6,201 nt of DNA from Desulfobacteraceae bacterium (GTDB taxonomy: Bacteria > Desulfobacterota > Desulfobacteria > Desulfobacterales > UBA11574), in the NCBI GenBank assembly GCA_003486165.1, contig DNGT01000346.1, positions 1 to 6,201 of the forward strand. Direction: 5' to 3'. The notes under the pieces were generated by a model. It saw only the letters and a list, made by a program, of their open reading frames with translations. It was not told the DNA's origin and did no database searches. Both the position numbers and the translations under genes were made by a program. Position 1 is the first letter of the stretch. Each line of letters opens with the position of its first letter. This document shows, one piece after another, positions 1-5,986 of this stretch.

Positions 1-534
1 GATATGGACACCACCATTCGATTCTGGCGGGATTTGTTGGGACTGCGTCTTGTGGCCGGACTCGGCGGGCCGAAATACAGGCATTATTTTTTTGAACTTT
101 CCGAGTATGACATGATTGCCTTCTTTGAGTGGCCTGACGTCGAAAAAATGCCCGAAAAAGATCATGGCGTACCGGTGAGGGGTCCCTTTGTATTTGACCA
201 TGTTTCTTTGGGTGTTGAAAGTGATGAAGACCTATGGAAACTCAAGGACAAACTTGAAACCGCCGGGATTTGGGTTTCGGAAGTTATCGATCATGGGTTT
301 ATCCATTCCATTTATTCCTTTGATCCGAACAATATCCCCATTGAGTTCAGCGCACAGATTCCCGGTTTAGACGTGCGAAAGTCTCCCAAGATGAAAGACA
401 AAAATCCCACGGCAATTGCCGAAGAAGGCGTGGAACCTCAAACCGGCCATTGGCCGGAAGTCAAAAAGTCGACACCGTTAGAGGATCGCAGCATTTATCC
501 GGGTGAAGGTATGGCTTTAATCCAATGCAATTAA
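1..534 (+). CDS. VOC superfamily (glyoxalase/extradiol dioxygenase fold) protein, 5' end cut by the window
   Basis: The reading frame is open from base 1. The ATG at 4 lies inside a typical VOC opening, (D)MDTTIRFWRDLLGLRLVAG, where the helix after the first beta strand is conserved. The real start and the first strand with its usual metal ligand are therefore upstream of the window. Counting from that ATG, a second betaalphabetabetabeta module begins at DHVSLGV (D65, H66) and ends at NIPIEFS, with Glu114 in the usual C-terminal metal-ligand position and His101 nearby. H66 and E114 are plausible divalent-metal ligands. A tail of about 60 residues (117-176) after the fold contains GHWPEV and YPGEG and looks conserved rather than random. 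The family includes glyoxalase I, extradiol dioxygenases, epimerases and resistance proteins, so the substrate cannot be given. The fumarase gene follows after 29 bp on the same strand, probably in the same transcript. Confidence 0.85.
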   Translation, partial: DMDTTIRFWRDLLGLRLVAGLGGPKYRHYFFELSEYDMIAFFEWPDVEKMPEKDHGVPVRGPFVFDHVSLGVESDEDLWKLKDKLETAGIWVSEVIDHGFIHSIYSFDPNNIPIEFSAQIPGLDVRKSPKMKDKNPTAIAEEGVEPQTGHWPEVKKSTPLEDRSIYPGEGMALIQCN

Positions 535-563
535 ATTTTTTAAATTAGGAATGAGTTTATATT

Positions 564-1931
564 ATGAAATACCGAAAAGAAAAAGATTCATTGGGGATCA
601 TAGAAGTTCCAGCAGATGCATATTTTGGAGCAAGTACCCAGAGGGCCGTTAACAATTTTCCTGTCAGCGGTCTAAGATTTGACTCTGCATTTATTTATTC
701 CCTTGCTCTGATAAAACAATGTGCTGCGATGGTGAACCATGAATTGGGTCTTCTTGACAAAAAAATTTCGGAAATCATTGTCACATCCGCCAATGAAATT
801 ATGCAAGGAAAATTTGGAAACCAGTTTGTGGTGGATGTATTTCAAACTGGATCAGGCACTTCAACGAACATGAACGTAAACGAGGTCATTGCATCAAGGG
901 CAAACGAAATTGTTACCGGGGAAAAGGGGGGAAAATTTCCGGTTCATCCTAATGATCATGTCAACCTCGGACAATCGAGCAATGACGTCATCCCATCTGC
1001 CATCCATATCTCTGCATTAACCCTTATTCAAAAGCGTCTTATTCCTTCATTGGTCAGTCTCAAAAAAAGTCTTTCAGATAAAGCCATCGAATTTAAAGAT
1101 GTAAAAAAAATGGGAAGAACCCATCTTCAGGATGCCGTACCCATATTTTTGGGTCAGGCGTTTTCAGGATATGAAAGACAAATAGCGCTGGCCAAAAAAA
1201 GAATTGAGACCGCCCAAGACCATCTTGCAGAACTTGCCCTTGGTGGAACCGCTGTTGGAAACGGTCTGAATACCCATCCTGATTTTGCAAAAAAAGTTAT
1301 CCTTCTGATCTCGAAACATTCAAAATTCAACTTTAGAGAAGCAGAAAACCATTTTGAAGCGCAGGGAGCACAGGACGCTTCGGTTGAAACCAGTGGTGTC
1401 TTAAAAACCATCGCCGGCAGTCTGGTTAAAATCTGCAATGACATCAGATGGCTGGCATCCGGTCCCAGATGCGGTCTGGGTGAAATATCGATTCCTTCTC
1501 TTCAGCCCGGGTCCTCTATTATGCCTGGAAAGATTAATCCGGTTATTCCGGAAGCCGTTATTCAGGTATGCGCTCAGGTCATGGGAAACGACACCACAAT
1601 AACCATAAGCGGACAGGCGGGCAATTTTGAGTTGAATGTGATGCTGCCGGTGATTGCTTATAACCTTCTGCAATCCATAGACATTCTTTCTTCTGCAACC
1701 AGGCTCTTGGCTGAAAAATGCATCAGCGGGATTCGCGCCAATCGACAAAAATGTTCCGACAACGTAGAAAAAAGCCTGGCCATGGCAACCTATCTGGTGC
1801 CCCACATCGGATATGACAAGGCAGCCGCCATTGCAAACAAGGCCCATGAAACGGGGAAAACCATTATTGAAATTGTTAAAGAGGAAAAGATTCTTCCTGA
1901 GAAAGAGTTGGAAAGAATTTTTTTTGATTAA
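564..1931 (+). CDS. fumC: Class II fumarate hydratase (fumarase C)
   Basis: This 455-residue protein has full length for the family and should catalyse reversible hydration of fumarate to L-malate in the cytoplasm as a homotetramer without an iron-sulfur cluster. The three superfamily regions are intact: TGSGTSTNMNVNEV (95-108), GRTHLQDA (184-191) and the mobile-loop signature GSSIMPGKIN (316-325). Relative to E. coli FumC numbering every key residue is shifted by one: S97, T99, S138, S139, N140, T186, catalytic H187, catalytic loop S317, K323 and N325. The main alternative is aspartase. It is disfavoured by the Gly in MPGK (aspartases usually have MPAK) and by GNFELNV after the loop. The segment NPVIPEAVIQVCAQVMGNDTT is shared with some fumarases and with aspartases. 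The start at 564 gives the normal N terminus (YRKEKDSLGIIEVPADAYFGA); its ribosome site, AGGA at 547-550, is weak and 13 nt away. The gene lies 29 bp after the VOC gene and 13 bp before the MetE-like gene. Confidence 0.93.
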   Translation: MKYRKEKDSLGIIEVPADAYFGASTQRAVNNFPVSGLRFDSAFIYSLALIKQCAAMVNHELGLLDKKISEIIVTSANEIMQGKFGNQFVVDVFQTGSGTSTNMNVNEVIASRANEIVTGEKGGKFPVHPNDHVNLGQSSNDVIPSAIHISALTLIQKRLIPSLVSLKKSLSDKAIEFKDVKKMGRTHLQDAVPIFLGQAFSGYERQIALAKKRIETAQDHLAELALGGTAVGNGLNTHPDFAKKVILLISKHSKFNFREAENHFEAQGAQDASVETSGVLKTIAGSLVKICNDIRWLASGPRCGLGEISIPSLQPGSSIMPGKINPVIPEAVIQVCAQVMGNDTTITISGQAGNFELNVMLPVIAYNLLQSIDILSSATRLLAEKCISGIRANRQKCSDNVEKSLAMATYLVPHIGYDKAAAIANKAHETGKTIIEIVKEEKILPEKELERIFFD

Positions 1932-1934
1932 AAA

Positions 1935-1939
1935 GAGGA
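1935..1939 (+). promoter_or_regulatory. Ribosome binding site that sets the MetE-like start
   Basis: GAGGA lies just after the fumC stop codon and 5 nt before the ATG at 1945. The reading frame is open further upstream to an ATG at 1813, but that extension lies entirely inside the fumC coding end and encodes a Lys/Arg-rich stretch with no family resemblance. This Shine-Dalgarno site supports initiation at 1945. Confidence 0.75.
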
Positions 1940-1944
1940 ATGTT

Positions 1945-2967
1945 ATGACAATTCCTGGAAATCTTCGTACAACCGCCATGGCGGTCATGCCCCATAAAGA
2001 TGCGGACAGGGCACTCGAATTCGCACTATCCATGGATATTCCATTCTGGCCTCAGCTGCCGCACGTCAGTTACTATGAAGACATGTATGTTCAGGCCGCC
2101 GAACATTTTCCCGGTATTCTTCTGGATATGGAAAAACGAACCCTTCGTTTTTCCATGGATAAATTTATCAATGAATTTGAAGAGACAATGGCCCATTTTG
2201 ACGAACCTGAATACTTTGACATCAGTAAAGCGTACTCTGTAGTTTATCATAAATTTCTAGAAATGAACCTTTCCGACCGACCCGCCATAAGAGGACAACT
2301 GGAAGGACCCGTCAGTTTTGGTTTAAATATACTTGACCAGGATGACCGACCGATTCTCTTTGAAGACACCATAAGACCATTTATGCTCGAATTTATGGCA
2401 AAGCGCATCAATGTCCAGCTGCATCGGCTTCAAAAAATGAATCCTAATGCATTTATGTTTATTGATGAACCGGGACTGCAATTTTTATTCAGTGCACTTT
2501 CCGGCTATGACAACATAAAAGCGAAAAAGGATCTTGAGCACTTTTTCTCTATGGTGCATAGACCTCGCGGTATCCATTTGTGTGGAAATCCGGACTGGGA
2601 TTTCCTTTTGAATCTGGATCTTGACATCCTTTCTCTGGATATATACCAAAACGGAGAAGTATTTTCATCGTATTATAGATCGATAAAACAATTCCTTGAC
2701 TGTGGCGGGGTCATTGCTTGGGGGATTGTGCCCACAAATTTTGAGCCATTTGAAGCTGAAGATATCGGTTCGCTGGAAACAAGACTGTCGGCATTGTGGG
2801 ATTTTTTGGATGATAAAGGCATCGATAAAGAGTTTTTAATATCGAGGAGTCTTTTATCTCCGGCAACCTGCTGTCTGGTCAACCCAGACGGAGAAAAGAC
2901 CGTTGAAAAGGCATTTCAGGTTATTCAACAATTATCACACCGTCTGCGGGACAGATATGGAATTTAG
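1945..2967 (+). CDS. MetE/UROD-like methyltransferase-family protein
   Basis: This 340-residue protein resembles the C-terminal catalytic barrel of cobalamin-independent methionine synthase and the related uroporphyrinogen-decarboxylase-fold methyltransferases. It is about half the length of full MetE and lacks MetE's N-terminal barrel. Visible barrel motifs are PFWPQLP (33-39), EGP (120-122), IDEPGLQFL (173-181), HLCGNPDWD (211-219), DILSLD (227-232), WGIVPT (259-264) and SRSLLSPATCCLV (300-312). H211, C213 and C309 or C310 match the spacing pattern of the MetE zinc ligands (His-x-Cys and a late Cys). The usual Glu ligand position may be taken by D232 in DILSLD. Zinc-dependent methyl transfer to a thiol is therefore plausible; the methyl donor and acceptor are unknown. 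The start at 1945 is chosen on the ribosome site and the fumC boundary. The gene is probably cotranscribed with fumC and converges with the DUF3786 gene 5 bp further on. Confidence 0.82.
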   Translation: MTIPGNLRTTAMAVMPHKDADRALEFALSMDIPFWPQLPHVSYYEDMYVQAAEHFPGILLDMEKRTLRFSMDKFINEFEETMAHFDEPEYFDISKAYSVVYHKFLEMNLSDRPAIRGQLEGPVSFGLNILDQDDRPILFEDTIRPFMLEFMAKRINVQLHRLQKMNPNAFMFIDEPGLQFLFSALSGYDNIKAKKDLEHFFSMVHRPRGIHLCGNPDWDFLLNLDLDILSLDIYQNGEVFSSYYRSIKQFLDCGGVIAWGIVPTNFEPFEAEDIGSLETRLSALWDFLDDKGIDKEFLISRSLLSPATCCLVNPDGEKTVEKAFQVIQQLSHRLRDRYGI

Positions 2968-2972
2968 TAAAC

Positions 2973-3581
2973 TTAATTTAATTTTTTCAGAAAATTATTA
3001 AGAAGCGTTCCCATGATCGCCAAACATTCAGGATCCAGGTATTGTTCCGCACGTCTTTCGAAAAGAACCTTGCACTGGGCCGGAAATTCTTCATCAATAT
3101 CATCAAAAAGCAACAGCACCGGAACTTTCGGAAGTGGATAGAGTTTCATGATAAGTTGATAATTAAGAGCCAAATCCGGATCCTTCCCACCAAGTTTTTC
3201 ACATGCCGCTGCCAGGTCTTCCAGGCGATTCGAAAAATTTCGGGCTATCGGTCGCTCCGTATGATTCACGAAGCTATGGACCAAAGGAGCGGAATTTTTA
3301 AAGTCTCTATAGGAAACCCATTCCTTGTCCAGAGATAGTATCGCCGGACATAGAAGCAGGTATTTGCAAAGAACAACGCTGATTCCCATAGGCGGCTGTT
3401 TGCCGGACGGGTCTATTATTCCGCGGCTTGATATCCTGTAAGGTTGTCCGAAAAAGGAAAGAATCATCTCATCTTTTATGATACGCCCCCCTAATTTTTC
3501 GGCTCTTGAATCGAGATCGATTTTGCCAATCTGATCCAAATAGTTTTGATACGTTTCTTTAAAAACAGACGGTTTTTCCAC
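2973..3581 (-). CDS. DUF3786 domain protein
   Basis: This 202-residue soluble protein has no signal peptide or membrane segment. It matches the remembered pattern of DUF3786: a central W-x-x-YRDF-like segment (EWVSYRDFKNSAP), a middle region ending LGG, and a C-terminal half containing LYPLPKVPVLLLFDDIDEEFPAQCKVLFERRAEQYLDPE. The Pro-rich strand, the acidic DxDEEFPA motif and LFxxxAxxYL are the strongest marks. The function of the domain is not known. It occurs mostly in anaerobes, and in some proteins it accompanies an iron-sulfur domain, which hints at redox or corrinoid-related chemistry; no Fe-S Cys cluster is present here. The start is GTG at 3581, because the next in-frame Met is at residue 39, after conserved-looking sequence, and a good ribosome site precedes the GTG. 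The gene is read toward the MetE-like gene and away from the sigma54 activator gene. Confidence 0.83.
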   Translation of the reverse strand: MEKPSVFKETYQNYLDQIGKIDLDSRAEKLGGRIIKDEMILSFFGQPYRISSRGIIDPSGKQPPMGISVVLCKYLLLCPAILSLDKEWVSYRDFKNSAPLVHSFVNHTERPIARNFSNRLEDLAAACEKLGGKDPDLALNYQLIMKLYPLPKVPVLLLFDDIDEEFPAQCKVLFERRAEQYLDPECLAIMGTLLNNFLKKLN

Positions 3582-3586
3582 AATAT

Positions 3587-3595
3587 CTCACCCCT
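3587..3595 (-). promoter_or_regulatory. Ribosome binding site for the GTG-started DUF3786 gene
   Basis: Read on the minus strand this is AGGGGTGAG, ending 5 nt before the GTG at 3581. It contains the Shine-Dalgarno core GGTGAG at suitable spacing and supports the non-ATG start. Confidence 0.7.
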
Positions 3596-3679
3596 ATTTT
3601 TGGGATATGAAGATGTTAACCCGATTCCATAACCCATTACCCAGATTCTGATAATTTATCCGAAAAAATAAAACTTTTT

Positions 3680-3691
3680 TGCCTTAAGGCA
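3680..3691. repeat. 12-bp perfect palindrome TGCCTTAAGGCA
   Basis: The sequence is self-complementary over 12 bp and sits about 100 bp upstream of the DUF3786 start, flanked by a T-run on the left. It has no loop, so it is unlikely to act as a terminator. It could be a binding site for a dimeric regulator, but no regulator can be assigned. Confidence 0.4.
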
Positions 3692-3736
3692 TTTCAATCG
3701 CAAGTTCCTAATGCACATATGTTGTACCAGGGCGTG

Positions 3737-3768
3737 CCATTATTCCATCATTCCATCATTTCATTTAT
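3737..3768. repeat. Octamer tandem repeat, about 3-4 units
   Basis: Four consecutive 8-bp units read CCATTATT, CCATCATT, CCATCATT and TCATTTAT. The two central copies are identical and the outer two are degenerate. The unit length is not a multiple of three and no gene is present, so it appears to be an intergenic microsatellite-like repeat, not coding. Confidence 0.65.
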
Positions 3769-3868
3769 GAGCGAAGCGAACTAAATTCATAGTATGATTT
3801 TATGAGCAAGTCAATTCTCCGGGATCATTCAAAATACATATACAAGGAAGGTTTTTTTCAGATTTTCA

Positions 3869-3896
3869 TTGACAAATTTCAACAAAGGTGCATAAA
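3869..3896 (+). promoter_or_regulatory. Candidate sigma70 promoter for the sigma54-activator gene
   Basis: A perfect -35 hexamer TTGACA (3869-3874) is followed after 16 bp by CATAAA (3891-3896), matching four of six bases of the -10 consensus. Transcription would start near 3903, giving a leader of about 165 nt. An AATATC/GATATT inverted repeat at 3907-3926 lies just downstream of the expected start and might be an operator, which is speculative. Confidence 0.42.
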
Positions 3897-4070
3897 AAAT
3901 ACAGTTAATATCAATAGTTGGATATTTTGATCCCTGAATATTTTTGGCTCTTTAAACAATGCTTCGCATTCTTATTATTCAAAACCCAAAGCAACTTATT
4001 CATCACAACACCCTTTTTGAACGATGATCTTGAATGAACGGTTACTCCAAAGGCCTCGGAGAATTTTTCT

Positions 4071-5483
4071 ATGAACACAAAACCAACCTATAAGGATTTG
4101 GAAAAAAAGATTGCGCTATTGGAAAAAAAGATTGTAGAGCTGCAAGGGAGAAAAGAGGCAATCCAAAGAAGCGAAGAAAGATTGAAAGAAGCTGAAAGGA
4201 TCGCAAAGATAGGACATTGGGAATTGGATTTGGTTACCAATACGTTATATTGGTCGGACGAGATTTATCGTATTTTTGATTCAAATCCTCAAGAATTCGG
4301 CGCAACGTATGAAGCCTTTCTCGATGCCGTGCATCCTGAAGACAGGAAGGCTGTAGACCAAGCGTTTAAAGATTCAGTAAAAAAAAAGACAGGCTATGAT
4401 ATCGTCCACAGGCTGTTCCTTAAAAACGGTATATTGAAATATGTACATGAAAAATGTCGGACCATATACGATGCGGATGGGAAACCGTTACGCTCCCTTG
4501 GAACTGTTCAAGACATTACCCATCAAAAACTTGAGGAGCATCGCTTTTCCGGAATCATCGGACGCGACCCGAAGATGAAAGACATTTTCGAGATGATAAG
4601 AGAGATTACTGATATCGATATTCCTGTCCTCATTCAGGGAGAAAGCGGCACCGGAAAAGAACTGGTAGCCCGTGCCATACACAACGAAGGTCCCCGTGTG
4701 CACAAAGCCTTCGTACCGGTCAATTGCGGGGCTCTGCCCGAGGGATTGCTCGAAAGCGAACTTTTCGGTCACGTGAAGGGTTCTTTTACCGGAGCCCTAA
4801 GAGACAGGAAAGGCCGATTTGAAATGGCAGACGGTGGTACGCTGTTTCTGGACGAAATAGGAGATTTACCCAAAGTGATGCAGGCAAAGTTACTGAGGGT
4901 TCTGCAGGAAGGCAAATTCGAACGGGTGGGGGATGAAAAAACCATTTCTGTGGACGTTCGAATTATCAGTGCCGCAAATCGAGACCTTAAACACGAAGTG
5001 GAAAAGGGGAATTTCCGTGACGATCTATACTATCGGATCAGTGTGGTTCCCATTCATATGCCGCCGTTGAGAAAGCGTAAAAACGATATTCCTCTCCTCG
5101 TCAACAACTTCCTTAAAAAAGCCGCTTATAAGGAACGTCAAACAAAAAATATTTCGGAAAGCGCCCTATCCGTTATGATTGATTACGCCTGGCCCGGGAA
5201 TGTCCGGGAGCTTCAAAGTGCCATTCATTATGCACTTATAAAATCCAGAGGAAAAATCATTCAACCTGCTCACCTCCCTATGGAATTGAGAACGCAGAAA
5301 AGTAATCAGTTATCCCGAGGACCGTCTCTGAGGCTGGATTTGAAAATCGTAAAAGAAGCTTTGGCCCGAAGCGGCGGCAACAAGGCCAAAGCTGCAAGAT
5401 ATCTGGGTGTGGGAAGGGCAACATTATACCGTTTTTTAAAGAATTTTCCGGATATCGATTCAAATATTTACGAATCTGAATAA
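4071..5483 (+). CDS. Sigma54-dependent transcriptional activator: PAS sensor, AAA+ ATPase, Fis-type HTH
   Basis: This 470-residue cytoplasmic activator should hydrolyse ATP to open promoters bound by sigma54 RNA polymerase. Residues about 6-45 are a Lys/Glu-rich coiled coil. Residues about 40-152 form a PAS fold (IGHWELDLVTNTLYWS through GTVQDIT). The AAA+ domain runs from about 159 to 395, with Walker A GESGTGKE (190-197), the sigma54-contact loop GSFTGA (237-242), Walker B GGTLFLDEIGDL (255-266), arginine-finger candidates R316 and R322 in FRDDLYYR, and WPGNVREL (374-381). A Fis-type helix-turn-helix spans about 423-458 (GGNKAKAARYLGVGRATLYRFL). There is no receiver domain, so the PAS domain, not phosphorylation, is the likely input. 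The usual loop is GAFTGA; here Ala is Ser, encoded by TCT. GGAG (4058-4061) lies 9 nt before the start. No partner kinase or obvious -24/-12 target promoter is next to it. Confidence 0.95.
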   Translation: MNTKPTYKDLEKKIALLEKKIVELQGRKEAIQRSEERLKEAERIAKIGHWELDLVTNTLYWSDEIYRIFDSNPQEFGATYEAFLDAVHPEDRKAVDQAFKDSVKKKTGYDIVHRLFLKNGILKYVHEKCRTIYDADGKPLRSLGTVQDITHQKLEEHRFSGIIGRDPKMKDIFEMIREITDIDIPVLIQGESGTGKELVARAIHNEGPRVHKAFVPVNCGALPEGLLESELFGHVKGSFTGALRDRKGRFEMADGGTLFLDEIGDLPKVMQAKLLRVLQEGKFERVGDEKTISVDVRIISAANRDLKHEVEKGNFRDDLYYRISVVPIHMPPLRKRKNDIPLLVNNFLKKAAYKERQTKNISESALSVMIDYAWPGNVRELQSAIHYALIKSRGKIIQPAHLPMELRTQKSNQLSRGPSLRLDLKIVKEALARSGGNKAKAARYLGVGRATLYRFLKNFPDIDSNIYESE

Positions 5484-5544
5484 CTTTTGCTTGCATCAGG
5501 CCTTCTCAGTTTTTACTCCTTAAATCTAAGGTGCGAGGCAGCCA

Positions 5545-5853
5545 ATGGACTTCAACTGCAAAAGATGCGGAAATTGCTGTAAAAAGATTGGCATTCCTTG
5601 GTCTGAATTGGACCCTCGTCTTGTTGCGGATTATCTGGACATAAACGTTGAGGACTTTATTGCTTTATATGGTTTCGTTAGGAATGAATATTCCGGAGAA
5701 ATCGAACATACCGAATTTAACGCAGCGCCCTGCCCCTTTCTGAGATACCGTATGGAAAATGCGTTTTGTAGAATCTATCCTGTAAGACCTTGGATCTGTG
5801 AAGGCTACCCGGGGCCGGGGACATCATGTATCAATGGGCAAAAGCGGTCTTGA
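5545..5853 (+). CDS. YkgJ-family cysteine-cluster protein
   Basis: This 102-residue protein carries the full YkgJ-type cysteine pattern: CKRCGNCC (C5, C8, C11, C12), CPFL (C63), CRIYPVRPWIC (C75, C85) and GYPGPGTSC (C95). Proteins of this family are thought to bind zinc or an iron-sulfur cluster; the reaction is not established. No signal peptide or membrane helix is seen. The start is supported by GAGG at 5535-5538, 6 nt upstream, and by the MDFNCKRCG start expected for the family. The gene follows the sigma54-activator gene by 61 bp, with no clear terminator between them, so read-through is possible. The TGA stop shares two bases with the left inverted repeat of the REP-like element, so the last few residues may have been altered by that element's arrival. 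The core motif set is nevertheless complete. Confidence 0.9.
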   Translation: MDFNCKRCGNCCKKIGIPWSELDPRLVADYLDINVEDFIALYGFVRNEYSGEIEHTEFNAAPCPFLRYRMENAFCRIYPVRPWICEGYPGPGTSCINGQKRS

Positions 5854-5860
5854 TTGAAGC

Positions 5861-5882
5861 TCCCTGCAGCAAGCTGCAGGGA
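5861..5882. repeat. First hairpin of the REP-like element
   Basis: The 10-bp arms TCCCTGCAGC and GCTGCAGGGA are perfectly complementary around AA. In practice the loop would be CAAG. The sequence is 8 bp past the ykgJ-like stop codon. No T-run follows on either strand, so it is not a standard intrinsic terminator, although it could protect an mRNA 3' end. Confidence 0.88.
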
Positions 5883-5928
5883 ATCTTCGACTGTAAGGAA
5901 TTCTGTTAATTTTATATTCGCTCGCTAA

Positions 5929-5948
5929 CCCCGCAGCAAGCTGCGGGG
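5929..5948. repeat. Second hairpin of the REP-like element
   Basis: The 9-bp arms CCCCGCAGC and GCTGCGGGG are perfectly complementary around AA. It is the same design as the hairpin at 5861-5882, with one T-A pair of the stem replaced by C-G. Confidence 0.88.
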
Positions 5949-5986
5949 AATGCGCTCGCTGTTGCAGTTTCAATCTGCCATTTTGG

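Larger units (their letters stand above)
3582..4070. other. AT-rich divergent intergenic region, 489 bp
   Basis: This gap separates the divergently read DUF3786 and sigma54-activator genes. It is visibly richer in A and T than the flanking genes and has no convincing coding frame; the longest noted is a 42-codon frame with no ribosome site. It holds a 12-bp palindrome, a short octamer tandem repeat, a probable sigma70 promoter for the rightward gene, and small inverted repeats at 3907-3926 (AATATC/GATATT) and 3958-3970 (AATGC-TTC-GCATT). A confident promoter for the leftward gene was not found. Confidence 0.7.
5852..5975. repeat. REP/MITE-like element with terminal inverted repeats and two hairpins
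   Basis: The 124-bp unit starts GATTGAAGCT (5852-5861) and ends AGTTTCAATC (5966-5975). These ends are complementary at 9 of 10 positions, with the tenth a G-T pair. Inside are two hairpins with the same core, GCAGCAAGCTGC: 5861-5882 and 5929-5948. A direct repeat CGCTCGCT occurs at 5919-5926 and 5953-5960, before and after the second hairpin. It encodes nothing. The structure resembles non-autonomous extragenic palindromic elements, which are usually mobilised in trans by a REP-associated transposase or similar enzyme. No transposase gene lies in this window. Confidence 0.7.

Noticed and set aside
1813..1944. A 44-codon N-terminal extension of the MetE-like gene
   Set aside because: It lies wholly inside the fumC 3' end in another frame, encodes a basic low-complexity stretch and has no ribosome site, while 1945 has a strong one.
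1154..2033. Minus-strand open frames opposite fumC and the start of the MetE-like gene
   Set aside because: They are shadows of well-supported plus-strand genes and show no family motifs.
3724..3739. Possible sigma54 promoter on the minus strand starting TGGCACG
   Set aside because: The -24 half is perfect but the -12 half reads GGTA where TTGC is needed, and it is about 145 bp from the start codon.
3802..3930. A 42-codon open frame in the intergenic region
   Set aside because: No ribosome site, no recognisable motif, AT-driven composition, and it overlaps the predicted promoter.
5484..5544. Terminator or promoter between the sigma54 activator and the YkgJ-family gene
   Set aside because: No stable hairpin with a T-run and no convincing -35/-10 or -24/-12 pair were found in these 61 bases.
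5861..5882. Intrinsic terminator for the YkgJ-family gene
   Set aside because: The stem is strong but no T-run follows, and the same structure recurs as part of a repeat element.
5861..5948. Two repeats that might be a CRISPR array
   Set aside because: Only two copies, each a complete self-complementary hairpin with an AA centre, no regular series of spacers and no cas genes; the REP-like explanation fits better.
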